Positions 27,485 through 34,725 of a stretch of 51,395 nt of DNA are shown here, piece by piece. Under the pieces are notes generated by a model that did no database searches, was not told where the DNA came from, and was given only the letters and a program-made list of their open reading frames with translations. The DNA lies in the NCBI RefSeq assembly GCF_022829295.1, contig NZ_JAKSYH010000229.1, positions 1 through 51,395 of the forward strand, given 5' to 3'. A program made the position numbers and the translations under genes. The DNA is from Methylobacterium sp. J-088 (GTDB taxonomy: Bacteria > Pseudomonadota > Alphaproteobacteria > Rhizobiales > Beijerinckiaceae). The first letter of the stretch is position 1. Each line of letters opens with the position of its first letter.

Positions 27485-28400
27485 GGGGCACCCCGCGATA
27501 GGGCAGACTCGGATCGAACAGGATGGCCGGATGGACCTGCGTGAGGTCGAGGGCGCGCAGGGTCCTGATCTCGGCCAGGACCGGCGCGAACTGCGCTTGC
27601 AGGTGCGCCATTCGCTCGGCTGCCTCCGGGGGCAGCCCGATGACGTCGGACAGGAGGTCCGAGATGTCGGCCGGCGCCGAACCGGGCCGCTCCCCGGGCG
27701 GCCGGAGCAGCATCGCGGAGACTGCTTCCGGCAGCGCCCCCGCGGGCCCGTCCTTGCGCGGCATGCCCGCCACGAACGGCACGAGCTGGCACCGGGCGAC
27801 GCCGAGGATCCGGCGGAGTTCGGCGACGGGCTCGGCGTGCTCGTCGACCCGCAGATCGAGGGAGGGATAATCCTCCCGGGCGACGATCTTGAGGGCCGCG
27901 GACTGCTTGCCGCGCCTGTCGCCGCCGGCCGCGTCACCGGCCTCCAGGGTGCGCATCAGCCGCTCGTCGAGATCGTGCCCGGCGCTTTCCTCGAAGGCCC
28001 GCGCCATGGCGTCGATCACGCCGGGATCCGTCAGCATGTTGCCCTGGACGGCGTAGCCCGGGCCCGTGCGGTGCCCGGCCTCCGCTGTGCAACCGGCCCC
28101 GGTCCAGGCTGCGGCCATCCCGTGCCCGTCGACGAGCCCGAGCTGGCGCAGGTCCGGCCGGTCGTCGGTGGCGAGTGCCGCTGCGAGCGCCGCATCGGGG
28201 CCGAGCCCCGCCCCGAGACCGTCGAGGATGCGCGCGGCGAGGTAGGGATTGACCCAGGACTGGGTGGTGACGGCCCCGATCCCCGCCCGGAGATACGGGC
28301 AGAGACCGCCCACCGCCGGCACCGCGCTCGCCACCGCGACGCCGAGCTGCCCGGTCCGCGGGCAGCGGGCGGCGATCGAGAAGGTGTTGAGTTCGCTCAT
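27477..28400 (-). CDS. DUF1028 family protein (putative Ntn-hydrolase fold)
   Basis: 307 residues. The DUF1028 hallmark is clear: NTFSIAARCPRTGQLGVAVA at the start, QSWVNPYLAARILDGLGAG, RQLGLVDGHGMAAAWTGAGC and GPGYAVQGNML, then a less conserved C-terminal extension (about 220-307). The family is thought to adopt an Ntn-hydrolase fold, and its biochemical role is not settled. Being wedged between a transporter ATPase (3-base gap) and an amidase (8-base overlap) argues for a role in handling the same amide substrate. Confidence 0.85.
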   Translation of the reverse strand: MSELNTFSIAARCPRTGQLGVAVASAVPAVGGLCPYLRAGIGAVTTQSWVNPYLAARILDGLGAGLGPDAALAAALATDDRPDLRQLGLVDGHGMAAAWTGAGCTAEAGHRTGPGYAVQGNMLTDPGVIDAMARAFEESAGHDLDERLMRTLEAGDAAGGDRRGKQSAALKIVAREDYPSLDLRVDEHAEPVAELRRILGVARCQLVPFVAGMPRKDGPAGALPEAVSAMLLRPPGERPGSAPADISDLLSDVIGLPPEAAERMAHLQAQFAPVLAEIRTLRALDLTQVHPAILFDPSLPYRGVPHE

Positions 28401-28403
28401 GGC

Positions 28404-29135
28404 TCACACCGCCAGATGGTCGATCACGCGGGCCTGCGCGTCCGGTGCCCGGGCGGGGCCGCTATCCACGATCTCGCCGAGCTTGAGCACCGCGTAGCGG
28501 TCGGCCAGCCCCAGCGCGAAGGCGACGTGCTGCTCCACCACCAGCATGGAGACGCCCGCCGCCCGCTCGGCCTGGAGCACGCCGCGCAGGCGCGCGACCA
28601 TCGACGGCTGCACCCCCTCGGAGATCTCGTCGATCAGGAGGAGGCGCGGACGCAGCATCAGGGCGCGGCCGAGGATCAGCATCTTCTGCTCGCCCCCAGA
28701 GAGGGTGCCGGCGCGCTGGGCCAGCCGGTCCTTCAGGAAGGGAAAGTGGCCGAACAGCCGCTCCAGCGCCGCCGGCAGCATCCGGTCGGACGGCACGGCG
28801 AGGCGCAGGTTGTCGCGGATCGACAGATCCTGGAACAGGGGCTGCTCCTGGGGCGCATAGCCGAGGCCGAGCGCCACGAGCCGGGCGGGCGTGAGGCCGG
28901 CGAGCGCCTGTCCGCCGATCGTGATGGCTCCGCCGCGCAGGGCCACCATGCCCAGGATGGTCTTGAGCAGGGTGGTCTTGCCCATGCCGTTCTTGCCCAG
29001 CAGCGCCACGATCTCCCCCTGCCCGACCGACAGGGACACGTCCTTCACGATGGAGACGGCGCCGTAGCCGCTCGACACCCGTTCGAGGGCGAGGGCGGCC
29101 TCCATCGGTGCACCGTGCCGTGCTGCCTCAGCCAT
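28404..29135 (-). CDS. ABC transporter ATP-binding protein, LivF/UrtE type
   Basis: 243 residues. Walker A is GKNGMGKTT, signature LSGGEQKMLILGRAL and Walker B RLLLIDEISEGVQP, the LivF/UrtE variant. One of two ATPases of a branched-chain amino-acid/urea/amide-type importer. Overlaps the fused permease-ATPase gene by eight bases. A second ATG (28-30 bases inside) is also a possible start. Confidence 0.9.
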   Translation of the reverse strand: MAEAARHGAPMEAALALERVSSGYGAVSIVKDVSLSVGQGEIVALLGKNGMGKTTLLKTILGMVALRGGAITIGGQALAGLTPARLVALGLGYAPQEQPLFQDLSIRDNLRLAVPSDRMLPAALERLFGHFPFLKDRLAQRAGTLSGGEQKMLILGRALMLRPRLLLIDEISEGVQPSMVARLRGVLQAERAAGVSMLVVEQHVAFALGLADRYAVLKLGEIVDSGPARAPDAQARVIDHLAV

Positions 29136-30930
29136 GGGCGCCTCCCGAATAGATCGTCCGGACCAGTTCGGAGCCGACGACCGCTTCGACCGTTCCGTCG
29201 AGAACCAGCCGGCCCTGGTGCAGCACCACGATCCGCGAAGAAATCTCCCGCACGAAATCGAGGTCGTGCTCGACCAGCACGGCGGCGATGCCGCGTCCGG
29301 TGGTGAGCGCCTTGAGGACTGTCCCGATGGTGGTGCGCTCGGCCTTGGTCAGGCCCGCGGTGGGCTCGTCCAGCAGGATCAGGCGCGGCTCCAGCGCCAC
29401 CACCATGGCGAGTTCGAGCGCCTGCTTCTGGCCATGGGAGAGGAGGCGCGTCGGCGGCGTCAGCAGGTGGTCGAGGCCGGTCATCCGCAGCACGTCGAGG
29501 GCGGCCTGCGGCAGGCCGAGCGTCTCGGCCTGCCCGACCGGGCTCAGCCCGTCATGCGGTGCCCGGGCGAGCCGGAGGCAATCGGCCACCGACAGGCTCT
29601 CGAACACGCTCGCCACCTGGAACTTGCGCCCGACCCCGAGGCCGACGATCCGGTTGGGCGTCAGCCCGGTGATCGCGGTGCCACCGATCGCGACCGCCCC
29701 CGTGAACGGCTCGGTGCCGTCGCTGAGGCAGCGCATCAGCGTGGTTTTTCCGGCGCCGTTGGGACCGACGAGGCTGACGAGCTCGCCCGCCCGGATCTCC
29801 AGGTCGATGCCCTCCAGCACCGTCAGGGCGCCGTAGGCCTTGGCGAGATTCTCGACCTTGAGGATCGGGACGCCGGTCCCGGCCGCCTCGGGCGCGGCGA
29901 CCCGGGCCACGAGGTGCGGCGCCGCTCTGGTTCGGCGGCCGATCGGCAGAACCCGCCACAGGCGGCCGACGAGGTCGGCAAGGCCGCCCGGCAGCAGGAT
30001 GATGATGATGACGAAGGCCGTGCCCAGCAGGAGCTGCCAGAGGAATGGCAGGTCTCCCGAGAGGTTCGCCGCGAGGTAGTCGATGGCGATGGTGCCGAGC
30101 ACCGGGCCGAGCAGCGTGCCGCGGCCGCCGAGGGCCACCCAGATCACGAGTTCCGTGCCGAACAGGAAGCCGGCATTCTCCGGGGCGACGACGCCCGAAG
30201 CGTTGGCGAACAGGAAGCCGGCGAGCCCCGCGACGGCGGCCAGAGCCGCGGTCAGCAGGATCTGGAGGCGCCGGGGGTTGAGGCCGAGATAGGCGCAGCG
30301 CGCCTCGTTGTCCCGGAGCGCCACCAGGGCGCGCCCGGCATCCGAGCGCACAAGGATCCAGGCCACCAGCGTGACGAGGACCAGGACCAGCGCCGCGAGG
30401 CGGAAATAGCCCGCGATCTCCAAGGGCAGCACGTCGAAGCCGACGAGGCCGCTGCTGGACCCGGTCGATTCCCCGCCGGCATAGATCAGCTGCACCACGA
30501 CGATCGGGACGACCAGCGAGATCACCGAGGCGTAGAGCGGCGTCGAGCGGTGATAGAACGACAGCCAACCGACCACGAGGCCGAGGAGCGCCGGTGCCGC
30601 AATGGCGGTGGCGAGGGCCGCCGCGAAGCCCGCCGGCGTGGCACCGAGGGCGGTCAGGATCATCGCGGTGGCGTAGGCGCCGACGCCGAAGAAGGCGGCC
30701 TGCCCGAAGGTCAGGATCCCGGCGAAGCCCCAGAGCAGGTCCACCGTGACGGCCAGCACCGCGTAGATCATCGAGCGGGTCAGGACGTTGACCGCGAAGG
30801 TGTCGAGGACGGCCGGCGCGATCCAGAGCGCCATCGCGGCGAGGCCGGCGACCACGCAGGGGGCCGCGACGGCGAGACGGCGCCGGGGGGGCGGGGCGAT
30901 GCGCCCGGCGGCGGGCAGGGTTTCAAGCAC
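29128..30930 (-). CDS. Fused ABC transporter permease-ATPase (LivM-LivG / UrtC-UrtD type)
   Basis: 600 residues. Residues about 1-335 are a LivM/UrtC-like permease with multiple membrane segments (GFAGILTFGQAAFFGVGAYA; AYLGLNPRRLQILL; VALGGRGTLLGPVLG). Residues about 352-600 are a LivG/UrtD-like ATPase with Walker A GPNGAGKTT (389-397), the variant signature LSHGQKQALELA and Walker B LILLDEPTAGL. The LSHGQ form is typical of urea-type UrtD. The fusion is read in one uninterrupted frame and is found in some relatives. Partners are the LivH-like permease and LivF-like ATPase on either side. Confidence 0.9.
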   Translation of the reverse strand: MLETLPAAGRIAPPPRRRLAVAAPCVVAGLAAMALWIAPAVLDTFAVNVLTRSMIYAVLAVTVDLLWGFAGILTFGQAAFFGVGAYATAMILTALGATPAGFAAALATAIAAPALLGLVVGWLSFYHRSTPLYASVISLVVPIVVVQLIYAGGESTGSSSGLVGFDVLPLEIAGYFRLAALVLVLVTLVAWILVRSDAGRALVALRDNEARCAYLGLNPRRLQILLTAALAAVAGLAGFLFANASGVVAPENAGFLFGTELVIWVALGGRGTLLGPVLGTIAIDYLAANLSGDLPFLWQLLLGTAFVIIIILLPGGLADLVGRLWRVLPIGRRTRAAPHLVARVAAPEAAGTGVPILKVENLAKAYGALTVLEGIDLEIRAGELVSLVGPNGAGKTTLMRCLSDGTEPFTGAVAIGGTAITGLTPNRIVGLGVGRKFQVASVFESLSVADCLRLARAPHDGLSPVGQAETLGLPQAALDVLRMTGLDHLLTPPTRLLSHGQKQALELAMVVALEPRLILLDEPTAGLTKAERTTIGTVLKALTTGRGIAAVLVEHDLDFVREISSRIVVLHQGRLVLDGTVEAVVGSELVRTIYSGGAHG

Positions 30931-31756
30931 GGGAGAAACCTTTCGGGCTGATCCGCAGCACGAGGGCGGCGAGCACCGCGATGGCGATGCTGCCCAGGAT
31001 CGGGCTCACGAAGGTGCTGATCAGGACCTGCGCGGCGCCGAACACGAGGCAGGCCGCCGCCAGGGCGAGGTAGGAGGCGTCGGCGACCATCACCAGCATG
31101 AAGGCACCGATCAGCCAGGAGACGCCCATGTTGGGATCGACGCTGGTGAGCGGCGTCAGCAGCACGCCGGCGAGCGCGGCCAAGCCGGCGCCGATCATGA
31201 AGACCACGAGGCGCACCCGCCCGGTGTCGATGCCGAGGCTGCGCGCCAGCGTCTCGTTCATGATCACCGCCCGGGCCGAGAGGCCGAGCCGGGTCCGCTC
31301 GATGGTCAGCGCGAACAGGAGGCCGATCGCCAGCGCGATGCCGAGCGCAACGAGCCGGTAGGCGGAATACTCGACGCCGAGGATTGCGATGGTGCCGGCG
31401 AAGAGGTTCGGGGTCATCTGGACGTCCCGGCCGAAGGCCAGGGTGACGAGCTGCCCGACCACGATGCCGAGCCCCCAGGTCGCCAGGATCGCGTCGAGCG
31501 GCCGCCGGTAGAGCGGGCGGATGATGAAGTGTTCCGCCAGCCCACCGAGCGCCGCGCCGACCACGAAGGCCAGCGGCAGCGCCGCCCAGGGATTGAGCCC
31601 GAGCTTGGCGGTCACCACCGCGCAATAGGCGCCGACCGTCAGCCACGCCCCATGGGCGAAGTTGATGATCTTGAGCACGCCGAAGATCGCCAGGAGGCCG
31701 ATCGAGACGATGAACAGGATCGCCGCGGTGGTCAGGATGTCGAGGGTCAGCAGCAT
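30923..31756 (-). CDS. ABC transporter permease, LivH/UrtB type
   Basis: 277 residues with about eight membrane segments; family motifs GVLKIINFAHGAWLTVGAY, IIRPLYRRPLDAILATWG and GVLLTPLTSVDPNMG. Start taken at 31756 (MLLTLDIL); an upstream ATG at 31795 would add a Pro-rich leader. It overlaps the fused permease-ATPase gene by eight bases. Second permease of the amide-type importer. Confidence 0.9.
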   Translation of the reverse strand: MLLTLDILTTAAILFIVSIGLLAIFGVLKIINFAHGAWLTVGAYCAVVTAKLGLNPWAALPLAFVVGAALGGLAEHFIIRPLYRRPLDAILATWGLGIVVGQLVTLAFGRDVQMTPNLFAGTIAILGVEYSAYRLVALGIALAIGLLFALTIERTRLGLSARAVIMNETLARSLGIDTGRVRLVVFMIGAGLAALAGVLLTPLTSVDPNMGVSWLIGAFMLVMVADASYLALAAACLVFGAAQVLISTFVSPILGSIAIAVLAALVLRISPKGFSRA

Positions 31757-31807
31757 CGGGGATTCCGGGTGCGCGGGAATAGGAAGGCACGGCACGGGCC
31801 GCTGCGC

Positions 31808-31832
31808 CCCCTCCCCCGCAGAGGGGGGAGGG
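31808..31832 (-). terminator. GC-rich hairpin between binding-protein and permease genes
   Basis: CCCTCCCCC paired with GGGGGGAGGG around a short loop, in the 105-base gap after the binding-protein gene. There is no T-run, so it is more likely an mRNA-stabilising or partial attenuation element than a full terminator. Confidence 0.4.
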
Positions 31833-31861
31833 AGACGCGCGGATCCCTCAGCCCCCGCCCC

Positions 31862-33037
31862 TCATTGCAGCTTCGGGCACTGCTCCCCGGGATCGACGTC
31901 CTTGAAGGTGCCGGCGACCTTCACGGTGCCGTCCTTCTGGATCTGGCCGAGATACATGGTCAGCGGCGCGTGGTGCTGTTTGTTCATCCGGATCGTGCCC
32001 CGCGGGCCGGTGACGCTCACCGTCGGCAGCGCCTCCAGCACCTTGGCGGTCTCGGTCCCGCCCGCCTTCTCGACGGCGGCCTTGTACAGGTAGATCGCCT
32101 CGTATTCCGGCACCGAGAGGTCGTTCGGAGTGCGCAGCTCCGCGCCGAACTTCTTCTGCATCGCCGCCAGGAAAGTCTTGTTCTCTGGGCTGTCGATCCC
32201 GGTGACGTAGGAGGCCGAAAGGTAGACGCCGTCGGCATCGGCGCCCATGCTCTTGGCGGTGCCCTCGTCCAGCGCGAGATTGGCGAAGGGCAGCGCCACG
32301 CCCGCGCCGCGCAACTGCTTCGTCAGCGTGACATTCGGCGCGCCGCCGGCCGTCGAGGTGATCAGCGCGTCAGGCTTGGCTTCCTTCAGCTTGGAGATGA
32401 TCGCCGTCCAGTCGCTGCCGTCCATCGGCAGGTATTCCTCGCCGAGAACCTTGCCGCCGGTCTTCTCGACGTAACTCTTGGTGAAGCCCAGCATGCCGCG
32501 GCCGAAGGCGTAATCGCTGCCGATCAGGAAGTAGGTCTTGGCGCCCTTCGCCTTGAAGGCGTCCACCACCGGCGGGACCTGCTGCTCCGGCACCCAGGCA
32601 TCGACGAACATGTTCTTGTTGCAGGAATGGCCCTCGTAGAACGAGGTGTAGATGTAGGGTACCTTCCCCTTGGTCACGGCGGGCAGGCCGGCGTTTCGGG
32701 CCGCGCTCGTCTCCATGGAGATCAGGACGTCGACCTTCTTCTGGTAGATCAGGCTGTCGAATGCCTTCTGGGCGCCCGCCGCCCCCGAGGCGTCGTCGGC
32801 CACCTCCAGGGCGAGCTTGCGGCCGAGCACGCCGCCCTTGGCGTTGATCTCCTCGACCGCGAGTTCGGCCGACTGCACCACCGAGGGCGCCACGACGCTG
32901 TTGGCGCCCGACAGGCCGATCGGGATGCCGATGACGATCGGCTTGCTGTCGGCGGCCTGCGCGGCCGTTGCCGCGAGCGCCAGCGTGGTGGCGCCGAGCG
33001 CCAGCGTGGTAGCGCCGAGGAGGGACCATTTCACCAT
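31862..33037 (-). CDS. Periplasmic amide/urea/branched-chain-type substrate-binding protein
   Basis: 391 residues. The signal peptide (about 1-29, ending AAQAAD) contains a tandem duplication, LGATTLALGATTLA. The mature part is a type-I periplasmic-binding fold of the LivK/UrtA/FmdD group: IPIGLSGANSVVAPSVVQSA, VGSDYAFGRG-like segment (LIGSDYAFGRGMLG), DGSDWTAIISKLKEAKPDAL and PEYEAIYLYKAAVEKAG. It should capture the operon's substrate in the periplasm and pass it to the LivHMGF-like complex. It lies 41 bases downstream of the nitrilase gene. Confidence 0.9.
   Translation of the reverse strand: MVKWSLLGATTLALGATTLALAATAAQAADSKPIVIGIPIGLSGANSVVAPSVVQSAELAVEEINAKGGVLGRKLALEVADDASGAAGAQKAFDSLIYQKKVDVLISMETSAARNAGLPAVTKGKVPYIYTSFYEGHSCNKNMFVDAWVPEQQVPPVVDAFKAKGAKTYFLIGSDYAFGRGMLGFTKSYVEKTGGKVLGEEYLPMDGSDWTAIISKLKEAKPDALITSTAGGAPNVTLTKQLRGAGVALPFANLALDEGTAKSMGADADGVYLSASYVTGIDSPENKTFLAAMQKKFGAELRTPNDLSVPEYEAIYLYKAAVEKAGGTETAKVLEALPTVSVTGPRGTIRMNKQHHAPLTMYLGQIQKDGTVKVAGTFKDVDPGEQCPKLQ
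32974..33015. repeat. 21-base tandem duplication within a signal-peptide coding region
   Basis: Two adjacent 21-base units (32974-32994 and 32995-33015) differ at one base only. They encode a repeated seven-residue block in the hydrophobic core of the signal peptide and keep the reading frame. Confidence 0.85.
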
Positions 33038-33078
33038 GAACGAACTCCTTGTGGGGGGACGGGGCGCGGGTCTGCGGT

Positions 33079-33924
33079 TCAGCCGTAGATGTCGGTGCGG
33101 CGGTCGCGCAGCAGCGAGTTGAACGTGTTGAGGTCCTTGCGTCCGGCCGCGTCGAGGTCGACCAGCGCCGAGAGGGTCTCGGTCTCCGTGCGGCTCGCCG
33201 GGCCGGCAAGGGGCCAGCCCTTCGGCCCGATGATCAGGCTCTGGCCCTCGAAGGGTTGTCCGCGCTCCACGCCGACCCGGTCGGCGCAGGCGATGAAGAG
33301 GCCGTTCGAATGCGCGGCGGCCCGGTGCAGCGTGTTGGCCATGGCGGCCTCGCCCGCCGGCTGGTCGGGCATCGGCACCCAGTTGGTCGGGATGCAGACG
33401 ATCTCGGCGCCGCCGAGGGCCAGCTGCCGAAAGGTCTCGGGGAACCAGCCGTCGTAGCAGATCGCGACGCCGACCTTGCCGAACGCCGTGTCGAAGACCG
33501 GGAAGCCGAGATCGCCCTTGGCGAAGAACACGTTCTCCTGGTCCCAGAGATGGGCCTTGCGGTAGGTGCCGATGTAGCCCTCCGGCCCGACGATCACGGC
33601 GGCGTTGTAGAGGGTGTCGCCCGCCACTTCGGCGATTCCTGCCACGATATAGATGTTGAGTTCGGCCGCGAGCGCCGCCCAGGCGCGGGTGGTCGGACCG
33701 TCCGGCACCGGCTCGGCGAGGGATCGCGCCTCGGCCTGGGACTCGAACACGTAGCCGGTGCTGGCGAGTTCCGGCAGGACGATCAGCCGGCTGCCCTCGG
33801 CGGCGGCGGCGCGGACGATATCCGTCGCGTGGGCCATGTTGGCCGCGACATCGCCGAATTGCGGCGCGAACTGGATGCAGGAGACCCGGATCGGCGGGCG
33901 CGCGGGATCGTTCGCTTGGACCAT
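33079..33924 (-). CDS. Nitrilase-superfamily carbon-nitrogen hydrolase
   Basis: 281 residues with the complete Glu-Lys-Cys triad: E52 in LPELASTGY, K123 in YRKAHLWDQE and C156 in ICYDGWFPE. The family includes aliphatic amidases, nitrilases and carbamoyl hydrolases. This member resembles the amidase/N-carbamoylputrescine-like group more than true nitrilases, but the substrate is open. GGAG lies 5 bases before the ATG at 33924. It is the first gene behind the attenuator controlled by the AmiR-like protein, the place amiE holds in Pseudomonas, so an amide substrate is the best guess. Confidence 0.88.
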   Translation of the reverse strand: MVQANDPARPPIRVSCIQFAPQFGDVAANMAHATDIVRAAAAEGSRLIVLPELASTGYVFESQAEARSLAEPVPDGPTTRAWAALAAELNIYIVAGIAEVAGDTLYNAAVIVGPEGYIGTYRKAHLWDQENVFFAKGDLGFPVFDTAFGKVGVAICYDGWFPETFRQLALGGAEIVCIPTNWVPMPDQPAGEAAMANTLHRAAAHSNGLFIACADRVGVERGQPFEGQSLIIGPKGWPLAGPASRTETETLSALVDLDAAGRKDLNTFNSLLRDRRTDIYG

Positions 33925-33940
33925 GGACGCTCCAAAACGC

Positions 33941-33986
33941 AAAAAGCCCCTGGACGCGGAGAGGATCATCCGCGAACCAGAGGCTT
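33941..33986 (-). terminator. Intrinsic terminator in the nitrilase leader (attenuator)
   Basis: On the minus strand, AAGCCTCTGG pairs with CCAGGGGCTT (10 pairs, one G-U) around an inner stem CGCGGA/TCCGCG, followed by TTTTT. It sits between the ANTAR-regulator gene and the nitrilase start, so it would stop transcription unless prevented. An upstream GGCTTTGAAGCC can pair with the 5' arm and act as antiterminator. Confidence 0.8.
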
Positions 33987-34003
33987 CAAAGCCGTGATGT
34001 GGT

Positions 34004-34034
34004 GCAGCAAAGCTGCTGCGGGGCAACCTTGCCC
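34004..34034 (-). promoter_or_regulatory. Candidate ANTAR-binding tandem hexaloop RNA element
   Basis: Two hairpins with six-base loops follow each other on the minus-strand transcript: GGGC-AAGGTT-GCCC (34034-34021) and GCAGC-AGCTTT-GCTGC (34019-34004). Known ANTAR target RNAs have paired hexaloops with A at loop position 1 and G at position 4. The first loop fits both; the second has A1 but not G4. The terminator follows 18 bases downstream. Confidence 0.6.
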
Positions 34035-34098
34035 GGTTCGACGACGATACGCGTCACATTCCGGACCGCAAGACCATAAAAGCAGCAGGCTGCTGCGA

Positions 34099-34725
34099 TC
34101 AGGTCTTGTCCGCCAACGCGATGCGCAGTCCCAGACCGCTCATGGCCTCGTAGGCCGCCACCACACTCTCGGAGACGCTCGCCATCGGCACGCGGGCGGC
34201 GGTGGCCCGGTCCCGGAGCATCTTGTAGGCGGCGTCCTCGTCGATCCGGTTCAGGTCCACCAGAAGCCGGACCGCCTTCTCGACGGTACGGCGGCCCTTC
34301 ATGGTGTCCTCCAGCCGGTTGATCTTGCTGATCAGCCGTCCCTCGTAGCCGCGCCGGTAGCGCGCCAGGGCGAACTGGGTCAGCACGCCGCGGGGATGGA
34401 GCGGCTTGTTGAGCACGCCGTGGGCGTTCACGTCGGCGATCGCCTTCAGGGAGGTCGGGCTCTCGTAGGCCACGATGGCGATGACGGCCGGTTCCGCCTC
34501 CTCGATCGACGGCAGGAGGTGCATCACCTGCGCGTCGTCGAGCTGGATAAACAGGGTGTCGATCTCCGGCGGCAGCGCGGCAGGCGGCGGCCAGACCAAA
34601 GAGACCGCGCAGCCGAGGCGGCGCAACTGCTCGAGCAGGGCGGCGCCCTCCTCGTCGCGGGGGTGGATGACGAGGGCGCGCGCCCGCCGCAGGTCGTCCA
34701 GGATCTTGCGCGCGGGGGCGCTCAC
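34099..34725 (-). CDS. amiR: AmiR-like ANTAR-domain transcription antiterminator
   Basis: 208 residues (Pseudomonas AmiR is 196). The N-terminal half is a receiver-like fold without the usual phosphorylation site (ALVIHPRDEEGAALLEQL; PPEIDTLFIQLDDAQVMHLL), then a coiled-coil segment (YRRGYEGRLISKINRLEDTM) and a C-terminal ANTAR RNA-binding domain (VEKAVRLLVDLNRIDEDAAY KMLRDRATAARVPM). It starts at GTG 34725, overlapping the amiC stop by four bases (GTGA), exactly the tight coupling expected for a protein held inactive by AmiC. On inducer binding it should be released and bind the leader RNA just downstream, letting transcription enter the nitrilase and transporter genes. Confidence 0.9.
   Translation of the reverse strand: MSAPARKILDDLRRARALVIHPRDEEGAALLEQLRRLGCAVSLVWPPPAALPPEIDTLFIQLDDAQVMHLLPSIEEAEPAVIAIVAYESPTSLKAIADVNAHGVLNKPLHPRGVLTQFALARYRRGYEGRLISKINRLEDTMKGRRTVEKAVRLLVDLNRIDEDAAYKMLRDRATAARVPMASVSESVVAAYEAMSGLGLRIALADKT

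Noticed and set aside
30788..33088. A 766-codon plus-strand frame opposite the amide transporter genes
   Set aside because: It lies opposite the permease and binding-protein genes and is rich in Arg/Gln/Asp/His with no domain.
34084..34097. GCAGCA-GCC-TGCTGC hairpin with TTTT just after amiR as a third ANTAR hairpin
   Set aside because: The loop has three bases, not six, so it does not fit ANTAR recognition; it may be a weak terminator after amiR.
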